From positions 1 to 64,000 of the forward strand of contig LWRO01000014.1 in the NCBI GenBank assembly GCA_001657325.1: DNA of 64,000 nt, in the 5' to 3' direction. Below are positions 54,081 to 62,601 of the stretch, piece after piece (the stretch's first letter is position 1; every line of letters begins with the position of its first letter). The notes below the pieces were generated by a model. The model made no database searches. It had not been told where the DNA came from and worked only from the letters and a program-made list of their open reading frames with translations. Source of the DNA: Geitlerinema sp. BBD 1991-9 (GTDB taxonomy: Bacteria; Cyanobacteriota; Cyanobacteriia; Cyanobacteriales; Geitlerinemataceae). Made by a program: the position numbers and the translations under genes.

Positions 54081-56990
54081 CTACCTCATTTCTGAGATGT
54101 CGCAAGTTGTTGTTGAATGTCGCGACAGTAAGTCGAGTAATCCCTTTTCGTCGAACTCGCGAACCCGCTGTGTAATGAAACGAGCAAACGGCTCGAGCTG
54201 GGTATTCGATCGAGCCAACTGTTGAGCGTACTTGGCGATTTGCCGTAACGCACCTCGCCGCAACAGGTGTAGCAAGGCTTCAATTTCTGCATCGGAGGGA
54301 AAGACGATCTCGCTGTCATCAAAGGCAGCTACCGTTTTGCGCTCTGAAACGGGATCGAGCCGTGTCTCCTGAGTCGGAGAAACGACTTTCTTGCCATACT
54401 CCCACTCTAAATTCAGCAACGCGCCGACTTTCTCGATAATATCGTCGCTTCGCACGGGTTTGGCGACGAAATCGTCTGCCCCCGCATTCAAACTCGCTTG
54501 TTGTTCCGGTTCTAACACGCTGGCCGACCAGGCGAGAATTTTGACCGCTTGTAATTGCTGTGTGTGTCGAACGCGCTGGATCAGCTCGAATCCATTGAGT
54601 TGGGGCATCACGAGATCGGTCACGATTAAGTCGGGAACGACCTCGACGGCTTTCGCCAAACCTTCAACACCGTTGCTGGCTTCGACGACTTCAAAACCGA
54701 GGGGCGTTAGCAAATTCGTCAAAACCGATCGATTCTCCCATTTGTCATCGATAACGAGGAGTCGCTGTGTTCGACCCCGATACCCGACGATATGACCTTT
54801 ATCGTTTTTCGCACCAGATTTCACCCACTCTTTTGCAACGGGTAAATCGAGGTCGAACCAAAACCGACTCCCCGAACCCAAGTGACTGTCAACCTGGATT
54901 TGCGATCCCATCATGTTGATGATTTTTTGACCGATCGCCAACCCTAATCCCGTCCCTTCAGACATTCGGGGAGCTTCCCCGACTCGCTCGAAGGGTTGAA
55001 AGATTTTTTCGATTTGGTCGATACTCATGCCAATCCCCGTATCTTCAATGAGAAAGCGCACTTTTAACGGGTCTTCTGTTTCGTGGGGAAGGGGCGCTCC
55101 TTCGACAATTCCCACGTGAAAGCGGATACTACCGCGTTTTGTGTATTTCACCGCGTTTCCGAGCAGGTTGAGTAACACCTGACGCAGTTGCTTTTCGTCC
55201 GCACAAACGGCTTCGGGCAGTTTGGACGTGGTTTTATAGTCGAAGCGCAAGCCTTTTTGACGGGCTTCGATCTGACAAATTTCGGCAACGCCGACGAGAA
55301 AAGACGGAAAATGAAAGTCCGTCGGGTGCAACGTCATTTTCTGTGCTTCGATTTTCGATAGGTCGAGAATATCGTTAATTAACATCAAAAGATGCGAACC
55401 GCATTGATAGATAATCTCGACACCTTGACGCTGGTGGTTGAGATCGGGGGTGCGTCGCAGGATTTGCGCGTAGCCGAGGATGCCGTTGAGGGGCGTGCGC
55501 AATTCGTGGCTCATGTTGGCGAGAAATTCGCTTTTGGCTTTGCTGGCCGTTTCAGCGACTTCTTTGGCAGCTTTCAGCTCGATCGTCCGTTCTGCAACCC
55601 GTCGTTCGAGGTCGGAAAACGATTGCTTTAACGCTCGGGCCATGTCGTTCAATGCATCGGCGAGAAGTTTCAATTCGCCAATCCCCACGACGGACACGCG
55701 CCGATCGAGCTGGCCGGCCGCGAAATCGCTACTGGCTTCGCTCAAATGTTGAATCGGACGCACGATCGACCAGCGAACGATCGCGACTCCGAGAATCGTG
55801 GCTAAGCCGACAATCGCGAGAGCACCGTTGATTAGGGTTTTCACGACCGCCGAGTAATTACTCAAAACTTCGGAAATGGGTTTGACGACAACGAGTTTCC
55901 AATAGGTATTGGGAACGCCGAAAATATAAGCGGTCGAGGGTTGGCCGAACAACCAGTCTTTTTCGATATCGAAGCGTCGTAGCAACTGACTGCGATTGAA
56001 CCCTACTTCCATCGGATCGACGATGGCGGCGGCGATAAGATTGGCTTCGTCTGGACCGATCGGTGTTCGTATCTGGTTGAGTCCGTCGAGGATGGTTTGG
56101 CGACGATCGATCCAACGAGAAGCCTGGGCGATGATGCGACGATTGGTGAGGTTGAGGGCATCGCGAACGGGGGCAAATTCCGGGTGACGTTCGGAAACCT
56201 CAAAGATATCGAGTCGTTTAAGTGTTGGATGGAGAGGGGTGCGCTTGTTGTCCTCTTCTCTGAGATCGTTTTGGGGAATGGTGATAATGCGGTTGTCTCG
56301 ATCGACGAGCAACATATAGCCCCCAATTTCGGACTGTAGCGAGTCCATGAACGATTGTAAGCCTTCGAGTTTGAGATCGATGGTGGCTGCTCCCCAAAAT
56401 TTGCCGTTTTTATGAATCGCAACCGTACACGTAACCATCGGTTGATTGGAGTAGGGATCGACGTACACGCGACTCCAAAAACACTGGCCGGGTTTGAGGT
56501 ATCGTGCGACGACGTACCATTCTTCTCGGTGATAGCCAGAGGCTTCAGTATTGTAATCGTCGTAATATTCAAGCTCGCCGTTGTCGTTGCGCCCCCAGAA
56601 AAAACTGCGGCGTTCTCGATCGGAGTCAAAGACATAGGGTTCGGGCCAGATCCCGCCGCCTGCAATAGCATGGTCTCCGTTGAAATCGAGAATTTTAGGA
56701 ACGATACGGTGAAACAGATCTTCGGAGTTGGGGAGTTGGACGGCGATTTCAGCCAGAGATCTCGTCAGTGCGGCAACTTCTTTCGATCGACCTTCTAGGG
56801 TTGCTGTTGCATTTTCTCCAGTTTGTTGGATCAGTTGAGCGGATTCTGCGACAACCATTCGTTTACCGATGGTCGTGAGCGTTAAAGCAAAACCTGCAAT
56901 TGTGACCCCAGCGAACAATCCCGCTCCGAGAACGAGTCTAAAGTTTAGACGCTCGTACCATTTCACGGTCTTTTGAGTCACAGCAAACAT
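54081..56990 (-). CDS. Cache-domain hybrid sensor histidine kinase
   Basis: This 969-aa membrane kinase starts with TM1 (~20-40, LVLGAGLFAGVTIAGFAL), then an extracytoplasmic double Cache sensor (~60-330; AGGGIWPEPY and REEWYVVARYLK are typical), TM2 (~375-398), HAMP, a coiled coil and HisKA with MSHELRTPLNGIL, an ATPase domain (GTGLGLAIGQKI), a receiver RLLVIDDKWENRSVL with phosphoacceptor in VTDLVMPQLNG, and a ~100-residue helical C-terminus (ALLHLLRRGALRQIAKYAQQ). Small ligands (amino acids, organic acids) are usual for Cache. The IS605 element ends just beyond its stop codon. Confidence 0.95.
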   Translation of the reverse strand: MFAVTQKTVKWYERLNFRLVLGAGLFAGVTIAGFALTLTTIGKRMVVAESAQLIQQTGENATATLEGRSKEVAALTRSLAEIAVQLPNSEDLFHRIVPKILDFNGDHAIAGGGIWPEPYVFDSDRERRSFFWGRNDNGELEYYDDYNTEASGYHREEWYVVARYLKPGQCFWSRVYVDPYSNQPMVTCTVAIHKNGKFWGAATIDLKLEGLQSFMDSLQSEIGGYMLLVDRDNRIITIPQNDLREEDNKRTPLHPTLKRLDIFEVSERHPEFAPVRDALNLTNRRIIAQASRWIDRRQTILDGLNQIRTPIGPDEANLIAAAIVDPMEVGFNRSQLLRRFDIEKDWLFGQPSTAYIFGVPNTYWKLVVVKPISEVLSNYSAVVKTLINGALAIVGLATILGVAIVRWSIVRPIQHLSEASSDFAAGQLDRRVSVVGIGELKLLADALNDMARALKQSFSDLERRVAERTIELKAAKEVAETASKAKSEFLANMSHELRTPLNGILGYAQILRRTPDLNHQRQGVEIIYQCGSHLLMLINDILDLSKIEAQKMTLHPTDFHFPSFLVGVAEICQIEARQKGLRFDYKTTSKLPEAVCADEKQLRQVLLNLLGNAVKYTKRGSIRFHVGIVEGAPLPHETEDPLKVRFLIEDTGIGMSIDQIEKIFQPFERVGEAPRMSEGTGLGLAIGQKIINMMGSQIQVDSHLGSGSRFWFDLDLPVAKEWVKSGAKNDKGHIVGYRGRTQRLLVIDDKWENRSVLTNLLTPLGFEVVEASNGVEGLAKAVEVVPDLIVTDLVMPQLNGFELIQRVRHTQQLQAVKILAWSASVLEPEQQASLNAGADDFVAKPVRSDDIIEKVGALLNLEWEYGKKVVSPTQETRLDPVSERKTVAAFDDSEIVFPSDAEIEALLHLLRRGALRQIAKYAQQLARSNTQLEPFARFITQRVREFDEKGLLDLLSRHSTTTCDISEMR

Positions 56991-57999
56991 CCTCCTCTAA
57001 TAAAACACTTGGATGAGTTCCAAACGACAATCTCGATCGTGGTTTGAAACTTGATTTTTTGAGTTTTTGATAGACTCAAGTGATATAGTAGTCCCATTTG
57101 AGTGGTGAATGGCTTCGCCAGCGAGGAGCCTATGCCACCAAGAGTTTATCCTTTAGAATGTTTACGAATTATTTGGATCTGCCCTCGGAACGTTCGCTTT
57201 CACTCTGAAGTTCGAGCCAATCCACAAATTTATTTTTAAAATTTTGCTTGATACGATTTTATATACCCGCCCCTAAGTTTATCAAATATCGATGCCTCAA
57301 AATTCAAGTTGTTTTGAGGATTTTGTAAAGATTTTATAAAGAAAGCTTTTTGGGGCTAAGGGTGCAATCCGGAAACTGTCGGACTTTTTCAAGAAAATTG
57401 TTGCTCTCTGGGGCATACAGACTCTCAATCCATGAAAACCACAGAGCAGACACTCCCATCCTATATTATCCTTATGTTGTGTCTGCTCTCTTGTGTGATA
57501 AATCTGAAAATCTCTTACAGTTTTCTATTGGTGAACCTTCTCAATCTTGAGTTAAATGCGATTCCACCCGACCACATTATACAGTTTTTGATTATACAGT
57601 TTTTGTGTTTGTTTTTTGGGAGATTTAATTAACCTGTTCTTAACTTACAGTCGATCGATCTTCATCACAACGAGGTCGATGAGTCTGAGACGAATAAAGA
57701 ATAATGAGATTGAATCGATCTGAAGCGATTGGTGATAGGTGTAAAGGCGAAAAAGCTCGACCCTCGGGCGAGATCGTCCGGATCGTCGTCGATCTCACGG
57801 TCGATCTCGTTCTCCTCTCAACCCCAATCAACCCATCGCGTTCGTGTTAGAGTTTGACCTCGAAAGAACCACACCTCGAACGATCGAAGTTGCATGGGGA
57901 ACGCGGTTCCGTCAAAATAGGTCTTGGCAGAACGTCCGAGGTCGTTCTGTAAAGGCAGTTCGTGTCTTGTCGTTCTCCTCTCGTTCAACACAGCTAACC
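56991..57999. other. Intergenic region before purN
   Basis: About 0.85-1.0 kb, AT-rich from 57000 to 57640. It contains a perfect 15-bp tandem duplication (57576-57590 and 57591-57605, unit ATTATACAGTTTTTG). I see no supportable gene. Open frames here are short and low-complexity. Confidence 0.5.
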
Positions 58000-58647
58000 G
58001 TGCAGCCAACGACACCTAGCATCATTTCCCCTGACATTCCGACACCGCAGAAGTCGTCATCCCCCCTCAAGCTCGGCATTCTCGCATCGGGAAGCGGCAC
58101 GAACTTCGAGGCGTTAGTTCAAGCCATCGCTGACGGAAAATTGCGGGCGGAAATGCCCGTCCTCATTTACAACAAACCGGGTGCTGCTGTTGCTGCACGC
58201 GCTCAGCGGTGGGGGATTCCAGCAATTTTGCTCGATCACCGCAAATATCAAAGCCGCGAAGCCTTTGACTTCGACATCGCCCAAACCCTGAGTCAGTACG
58301 GTGTGGAATGGGTGATTATGGCGGGATGGATGCGCCGGATTACGGGAGTCCTACTCGATCGATATCCCGAGCGCGTCATCAACATTCATCCGAGTTTGCT
58401 ACCGAGTTTTCCGGGTTTGCACGCGGTGGAACAAGCCCTCAAAGCCGGCGTAAAAATCACGGGATGTACGGTTCACATCGCCTGTTTGGAAGTCGATAGC
58501 GGGCCGATTCTCGTTCAGGCCGCTGTCCCCATTCTTCCCGACGATACCCCGGAAACGCTACACGCTCGCATTCAAGTTCAAGAACACGAGATTCTCCCTC
58601 GGGCGATTCAGATTGCGGCTATGGGAGTCGGGGAACTGCGGAAATAG
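58000..58647 (+). CDS. purN: Phosphoribosylglycinamide formyltransferase (GAR transformylase)
   Basis: This 215-aa enzyme formylates GAR with 10-formyl-THF in purine synthesis. Phosphate loop LASGSGTN (28-35), catalytic N128, H130 (VINIHPSLLPSFPG) and D166 (ACLEVDSGPIL) are present. GTG 58000 is chosen because the frame from 57844 adds 52 basic, non-conserved residues, whereas QPTTPSIISPDIP fits the usual short leader. It is followed by pyrE 40 bp downstream. Confidence 0.93.
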   Translation: MQPTTPSIISPDIPTPQKSSSPLKLGILASGSGTNFEALVQAIADGKLRAEMPVLIYNKPGAAVAARAQRWGIPAILLDHRKYQSREAFDFDIAQTLSQYGVEWVIMAGWMRRITGVLLDRYPERVINIHPSLLPSFPGLHAVEQALKAGVKITGCTVHIACLEVDSGPILVQAAVPILPDDTPETLHARIQVQEHEILPRAIQIAAMGVGELRK

Positions 58648-58656
58648 AAGTTGGAA

Positions 58657-58691
58657 GAAATCGTAAATCGTCAATGGTGAATCGTCAATGG
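58657..58691 (+). repeat. Tandem repeat around the pyrE start
   Basis: AATCGTCAATGGTG occurs twice in tandem (~58665-58678 and ~58679-58692) before AATTC. The second copy contains the pyrE ATG; the first contains an identical ATG-GTG that would hit a stop after six codons. An older insertion duplicated the start region, which could affect translation initiation. Confidence 0.6.
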
Positions 58692-59287
58692 TGAATTCTG
58701 TGGATTTGAAACTGGCAACGGCAGATGCCAAAACGCTGCGACAGCACCTGTTGCACTTGTTAGCAACGTTGGCGTATCGAGAAGGGGATTTCGTTTTGTC
58801 GTCTGGACAGCGCAGTTCCTATTACATTAACGGGAAGTTGGTAACGCTGCACCCGGAAGGGGCGTTATGTGTGGGACGTTTGTTGCTGTCGATGTTGCCA
58901 GAGGAGACTGACTCGGTGGCGGGACTGACCCTCGGTGCCGATCCGATCGTGTCAGCTGTCAGTGTCGTGTCGGCTTATGAGGGTCGATCGATTCCGGCGT
59001 TAATCGTCCGCAAGGAAGCAAAAGGCCATGGAACTCGCGCCTATATTGAAGGGCCGCCTTTGCCAGAGGGTGCGAACGTGGTCGTCCTTGAAGATGTCGT
59101 GACGACGGGACAATCGGCGATGAAGGCGGTGACCCGCTTGCGCGATGCTGGCTGCGCGGTCGATCGCGTGATTTCGTTGGTCGATCGACAGCAAGGTGGG
59201 GCTGAGTTTTATCGAAAACAGGGGTTACAGTTCGATGCTGTCTTCTCCATCGAGCAGATTCAAGCCTACGTGAAAACGATCGATTAG
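58688..59287 (+). CDS. pyrE: Orotate phosphoribosyltransferase
   Basis: This 199-aa enzyme makes OMP from orotate and PRPP in pyrimidine synthesis. VVVLEDVVTTGQS (131-143) is the PRPP-binding signature and FVLSSGQRSSYYINGK (35-50) the substrate loop. It is next to purN, linking purine and pyrimidine genes, a loose pairing only. The N-terminal ~12 residues differ from the family and may be non-conserved. Confidence 0.95.
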   Translation: MVNSVDLKLATADAKTLRQHLLHLLATLAYREGDFVLSSGQRSSYYINGKLVTLHPEGALCVGRLLLSMLPEETDSVAGLTLGADPIVSAVSVVSAYEGRSIPALIVRKEAKGHGTRAYIEGPPLPEGANVVVLEDVVTTGQSAMKAVTRLRDAGCAVDRVISLVDRQQGGAEFYRKQGLQFDAVFSIEQIQAYVKTID

Positions 59288-59313
59288 ATCGACTCACGTG
59301 TTGAGTTCGATCG

Positions 59314-59346
59314 AAAAAAACTCTCGATCGTCTTCCAGATCGAGAG
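59314..59346 (-). terminator. Rho-independent terminator of the RTX gene
   Basis: Leftward, CTCTCGATC (arm 59338-59346) pairs with GATCGAGAG (arm 59321-59329) and is followed by T7 (59314-59320 as A7). It is a strong intrinsic terminator for the RTX gene mRNA, separated from that gene's stop by the family-2 repeat. Rightward it may also end the pyrE transcript. Confidence 0.75.
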
Positions 59347-59375
59347 GGGTCGGAGTCAGGCAAGAGGTATTTCGT

Positions 59376-59490
59376 CTAGAGCGCTAGTACAGAAGTAATG
59401 GTAGGGTGTGTTACGCGGACGGAAAATGGGTGGGAAATCCAGTTCATGAGATTTCCGCGTAACGAACCCAGCACTTTTGTACCGCTCTAG
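59376..59490. mobile_element. MITE-like repeat, family 2, copy 2 (115 bp)
   Basis: The ends CTAGAGCGCTAGTACAGAAG and CTTTTGTACCGCTCTAG are near-perfect inverted repeats with a 2-3-bp insertion. The outer TA dinucleotides on both sides would suit a TA-target family such as IS630/Tc1. The interior GGTAGGGTGTGTTACGCGGAC is shared with 39875-39990. It lies between the RTX stop and its terminator. Confidence 0.72.
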
Positions 59491-59518
59491 CAGCCGAATG
59501 GGAAGCCAAGCAATTGAC

Positions 59519-61330
59519 TTAGAACAGGTTGGTCTGAACGTCGAAGTGATCCGCCGTCAGCGTTCCCTGGAAGTTATGCAGCTTGATGGTCATATCGGTT
59601 ACCCCGTCATCGAATCGATCGATGTAAATCCATGTATCGAAACCGACTTGTTCGGAACGGATCTCGTTGATACCGTTTCCAGGGGTGAAGTAATCGCGCT
59701 CGCCGACGTATTGGAGATGGCGATCGGCTTTAAAGAGGTTGATCGTATCGTTGACGACTGTCACATCGCCCGTCACGGGATCGATCTGTTCGGCATCCAC
59801 TTGGAAGTCAGTGATAATGTCGTAGTTCCAAGATTTCGAATCTTCGTGGTTCGTATACACGAACGTATCGCTATCTTCACCACCGATGAGGATGTCACCG
59901 CCACGGCTGCCAATGAGAATGTCTTCTCCAGGACCGGCATCGATAAAATCGTTTCCACGTCCGGCGCGGAGGAAGTCATCTCCATCACCGGCAATGATTC
60001 GATCGTTACCGTCGCCCGTATCGACTTGGTCGCTGTCGTCGCCTTCGGAGGTATCGACATCGTCGTTGCCCGATCCACCCACAACCAGTTTTTCGATACT
60101 GTCGGGTGCTCCAAAACGGTAGGCCAGACTGAGATCGGCGTTGACCCAGTCGCCCCGGGTTCCGATGAGAGACACGCTATCCCCACCGTATTGAGAGACG
60201 GAAAAACCAAATCGCATTCCATCAACGGGAAGGTTGTTGATCGGTGTCGGGAAAGCTGTATCTGTTAACGTGACACTACCACCACTGGTGACTTGGTATT
60301 TGTAAACGGCTCCCGCATCGATCCCTTCGGTGTCGTCTCGATCGGCTCCGACGAGCAACGTGTTCCCCGAAAGGCTGACAGACTGTCCGAAGAAGTCATT
60401 CGGATCGGGGGTGGGGTTGTCGATCGTTGCAACTAAATTTCCGGAAGTCGTGTTGAAAACGTAGACGCGACCACTTTTGTCGTTTTCTTCAGGGGCACTA
60501 ACCACTGCTAAGTTGGCGCTACTCGACAAGGTAACAGCATACCCAAAAGAACCGTTCCGTTCGGGGTTTGGGCTGGCGAATTCGTGTAGGAAGCTACCGT
60601 CGTTAGCACTAAAGAGATATGCACGTCCGGTATCTTTATCGGTTACATCTGTAAAATCGGTTTCGCCGTAACGCTCGCCGACGAGAACGTGTTGACCCGA
60701 GAGTTCTAGATCGAAGCCGAAAATACTGAAATTATCAGTGTTGTTCGGACTCTCTAATTTGAAGAGTCGCTGGCCGCTCGTGACATCGAAAACATGAGCG
60801 ACTCCTGCATCCCAATCGATGTTGGGATTTACGTTATCCGCTTCGCGATCGTGACCGGGCGCACCAACCGCGACTCGATTTTGATAGATCGAGACCGCTT
60901 CACCGAAACGACTTTGCTGAACGAGACCGGGTGTAGCACCGACATCATTGGGGGGGTTCGCAATGGATTGGATTAGGTTTCCACTGGTAATGTCAAAAAT
61001 ATAAGCACCACCAACGTTGTTATTGGAAGCGATATCGGCACGCCGCCCACCCACAACGACGTTATTTTGCCATATGTCAATAGAACTTCCAAACTCTCCC
61101 TGGCGACTGGCCTGAGGATCGATAAAAGTGTTCGTGAGATCGCCCAGACCATCGAAGACAAAGGCCGATCCAGCATTACGGATTTCTTGGGTTACGTCGT
61201 TGGGATTAATCGGGTCGTCAAATTTCGTGGCAATCGCCGAGTATTCGCCGAATTGTACGACTTCGCTGCCAAATTCGTCTCGGATGGTTGGAGACGGGTT
61301 ATTTAAAAGCTGTAGGTTCACAAGTGGCAT
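59519..61330 (-). CDS. Secreted FG-GAP / RTX calcium-binding protein
   Basis: The 603-aa acidic protein has no signal peptide. Residues 1-~420 comprise FG-GAP-like beta-propeller repeats with F-G-x-S/A-V and V-G-A-P/D cores (FGYAVTLSSSANLAVVSAP, FGQSVSLSGNTLLVGADR). Residues ~425-505 contain RTX nonapeptides GGSGNDDVD, GDGNDRIIAGDGDDFLRAG and RGGDILIGGEDSDTF, which bind Ca2+ after export. The C-terminal ~100 residues are the type I secretion signal type. It is probably exported by a type I system encoded elsewhere; a surface role is likely. Confidence 0.88.
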   Translation of the reverse strand: MPLVNLQLLNNPSPTIRDEFGSEVVQFGEYSAIATKFDDPINPNDVTQEIRNAGSAFVFDGLGDLTNTFIDPQASRQGEFGSSIDIWQNNVVVGGRRADIASNNNVGGAYIFDITSGNLIQSIANPPNDVGATPGLVQQSRFGEAVSIYQNRVAVGAPGHDREADNVNPNIDWDAGVAHVFDVTSGQRLFKLESPNNTDNFSIFGFDLELSGQHVLVGERYGETDFTDVTDKDTGRAYLFSANDGSFLHEFASPNPERNGSFGYAVTLSSSANLAVVSAPEENDKSGRVYVFNTTSGNLVATIDNPTPDPNDFFGQSVSLSGNTLLVGADRDDTEGIDAGAVYKYQVTSGGSVTLTDTAFPTPINNLPVDGMRFGFSVSQYGGDSVSLIGTRGDWVNADLSLAYRFGAPDSIEKLVVGGSGNDDVDTSEGDDSDQVDTGDGNDRIIAGDGDDFLRAGRGNDFIDAGPGEDILIGSRGGDILIGGEDSDTFVYTNHEDSKSWNYDIITDFQVDAEQIDPVTGDVTVVNDTINLFKADRHLQYVGERDYFTPGNGINEIRSEQVGFDTWIYIDRFDDGVTDMTIKLHNFQGTLTADHFDVQTNLF

Positions 61331-62160
61331 ATTGACACGTCTCAGTAAACTTCAGTAATTTCTTGCTCCAATATGTGGCTACAAGCTGGGATAGTCGATA
61401 TAACTCTCTGCATATTCACGTAATCTTTAACGATAAATCGTGAATTGATCGGCGATCGATTCTGTATTTCTACAAATTTTTATCGATATTTGATTGAATT
61501 ACGAGCATCCTACAGATCTTCCTCTATTAACACTTGGGTTTGAGCGTTTTCTTCATCACTTCATGAGATCTTTAAAATGGTAAGTTTAGAGAAGCGTTCA
61601 TTGTGGAAATTGATACAATAAACGATTTGCTATTTTTACGTTTTGACTGTAAGTTCCAGAACGAGTGAGAAGTTCAAGTGCTTTTTGCGTGTTTCTTTAT
61701 TACCAATACAACCTAAATTCACTTCTCCCAAATTTTATATATAGTCAATTAGTGCTATTAACATCTCTCAATTTCTATTTTTTTTTGGAGTTCGATCTCG
61801 TCAGATCGCCATGCAGTAAAGTTTTCATAAGTTTAACGCTGTTAAACACATTCTTAAAAAACAAATAAATGTATTGAGATATACTTTTTGAATTTGTTAC
61901 TCGCGTAATTTTTATTGTGTTTTTTTGTTTTATCAGATATAATAGAAGTTTTTGTGTTTTAAATCACACAAAATACTAAATAAAAACGTTTACAAGAAAA
62001 AACGATATCTAAAAATTTTTGTTTTTTTTTAATTGACTTTAGTTTTTTGAAGATTTTTTATTGTCAATCTTGATTTCATGAATTTGAAATATATAGAATC
62101 CGTAAGACAAAGTGTTATCCGAGTAGAAAGCTTACTCAGTACCGGATTTAGCACCTCGCA

Positions 62161-62195
62161 CAGAAAATTTAAATTTTCTGCGTGGTTTTACGCAG
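62161..62195. repeat. Overlapping palindromes CAGAAAATTT/AAATTTTCTG and CTGCGT/ACGCAG
   Basis: A 20-bp perfect palindrome at 62161-62180 shares its last bases with a second hairpin, CTGCGT-GGTTTT-ACGCAG (62178-62195). The two structures are mutually exclusive in RNA, which is the layout of a switch, but could also be a transposon end or terminator. No associated gene. Confidence 0.45.
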
Positions 62196-62327
62196 ATGTC
62201 ATCGAGGCGTTCTAAAAAAATCAAAAAAAGAGAGTTGACTGCATTGTGACATTTTGTCATCTAAAACGCTTCTTTTTCTTCGATCGATCGGCTTCAGAAC
62301 GTCAGAGAACCCGTAAAAAGTTAAAAA

Positions 62328-62354
62328 GTAGGGACAGGGCTTCCTTGTCCCTAC
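62328..62354. repeat. Palindromic repeat GTAGGGACA...TGTCCCTAC
   Basis: An inverted repeat with a 9-bp perfect stem, extended by AAAA/TTTT on the outside. This GTAGGGACAGGGC-type sequence is common in cyanobacterial intergenic DNA. The flanking A and T runs would let it terminate transcription in either direction. Confidence 0.6.
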
Positions 62355-62391
62355 TTTTCATACCTATTGAATTCAAGGATTGGAATCAAAA

Positions 62392-62492
62392 GGGTACATC
62401 TCAATTTCGTAGAAAGACCCCTCCGCCTTCGGCGCCTCCCCTGGCTAAGGGGAGGAGGGGTGGGGTTCCGATTGCAAAAGTGATATGCACCC
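62392..62492 (+). mobile_element. MITE, family 1, copy D (101 bp)
   Basis: Left end GGGTACATCTCAATTTCG, right end GCAAAAGTGATATGCACCC. Flanks AATCAAAA (62384-62391) and AATCAACA (62493-62500) are an 8-bp direct repeat with one mismatch. It is colinear with the reverse of copy B over the whole 101 bp, including the CTCCGCCTTCGGC and GGGGAGGAGGGGTGGGG blocks. Confidence 0.83.
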
Positions 62493-62601
62493 AATCAACA
62501 CCTCGGATGGAGGAGGAACCGACTCGACTCCGTTGCAGACTGTCAGCCTGCGCTACGTCAGGTTTTTCGTGCTTTGCAGACATTTTCTCAAAACCGTAGC
62601 T

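Larger units (their letters stand above)
61331..62601. other. 1.27-kb AT-rich gene-free tract
   Basis: Composition shifts strongly to A+T between about 61600 and 62100, with long T-runs, unlike the rest of the window. No open frame is convincing. It carries two overlapping hairpins (62161-62195), a palindromic repeat (62328-62354) and MITE copy D. The RTX gene promoter should lie near 61331-61450. Confidence 0.55.

Noticed and set aside
57350-57632. Two overlapping 66-aa open frames
   Set aside because: They overlap the 15-bp tandem duplication, have no ribosome site and no domain.
61665-61868. 67-aa open frame in the AT-rich tract
   Set aside because: Composition is that of AT-rich DNA (F, L, N, S runs); no initiation signal.
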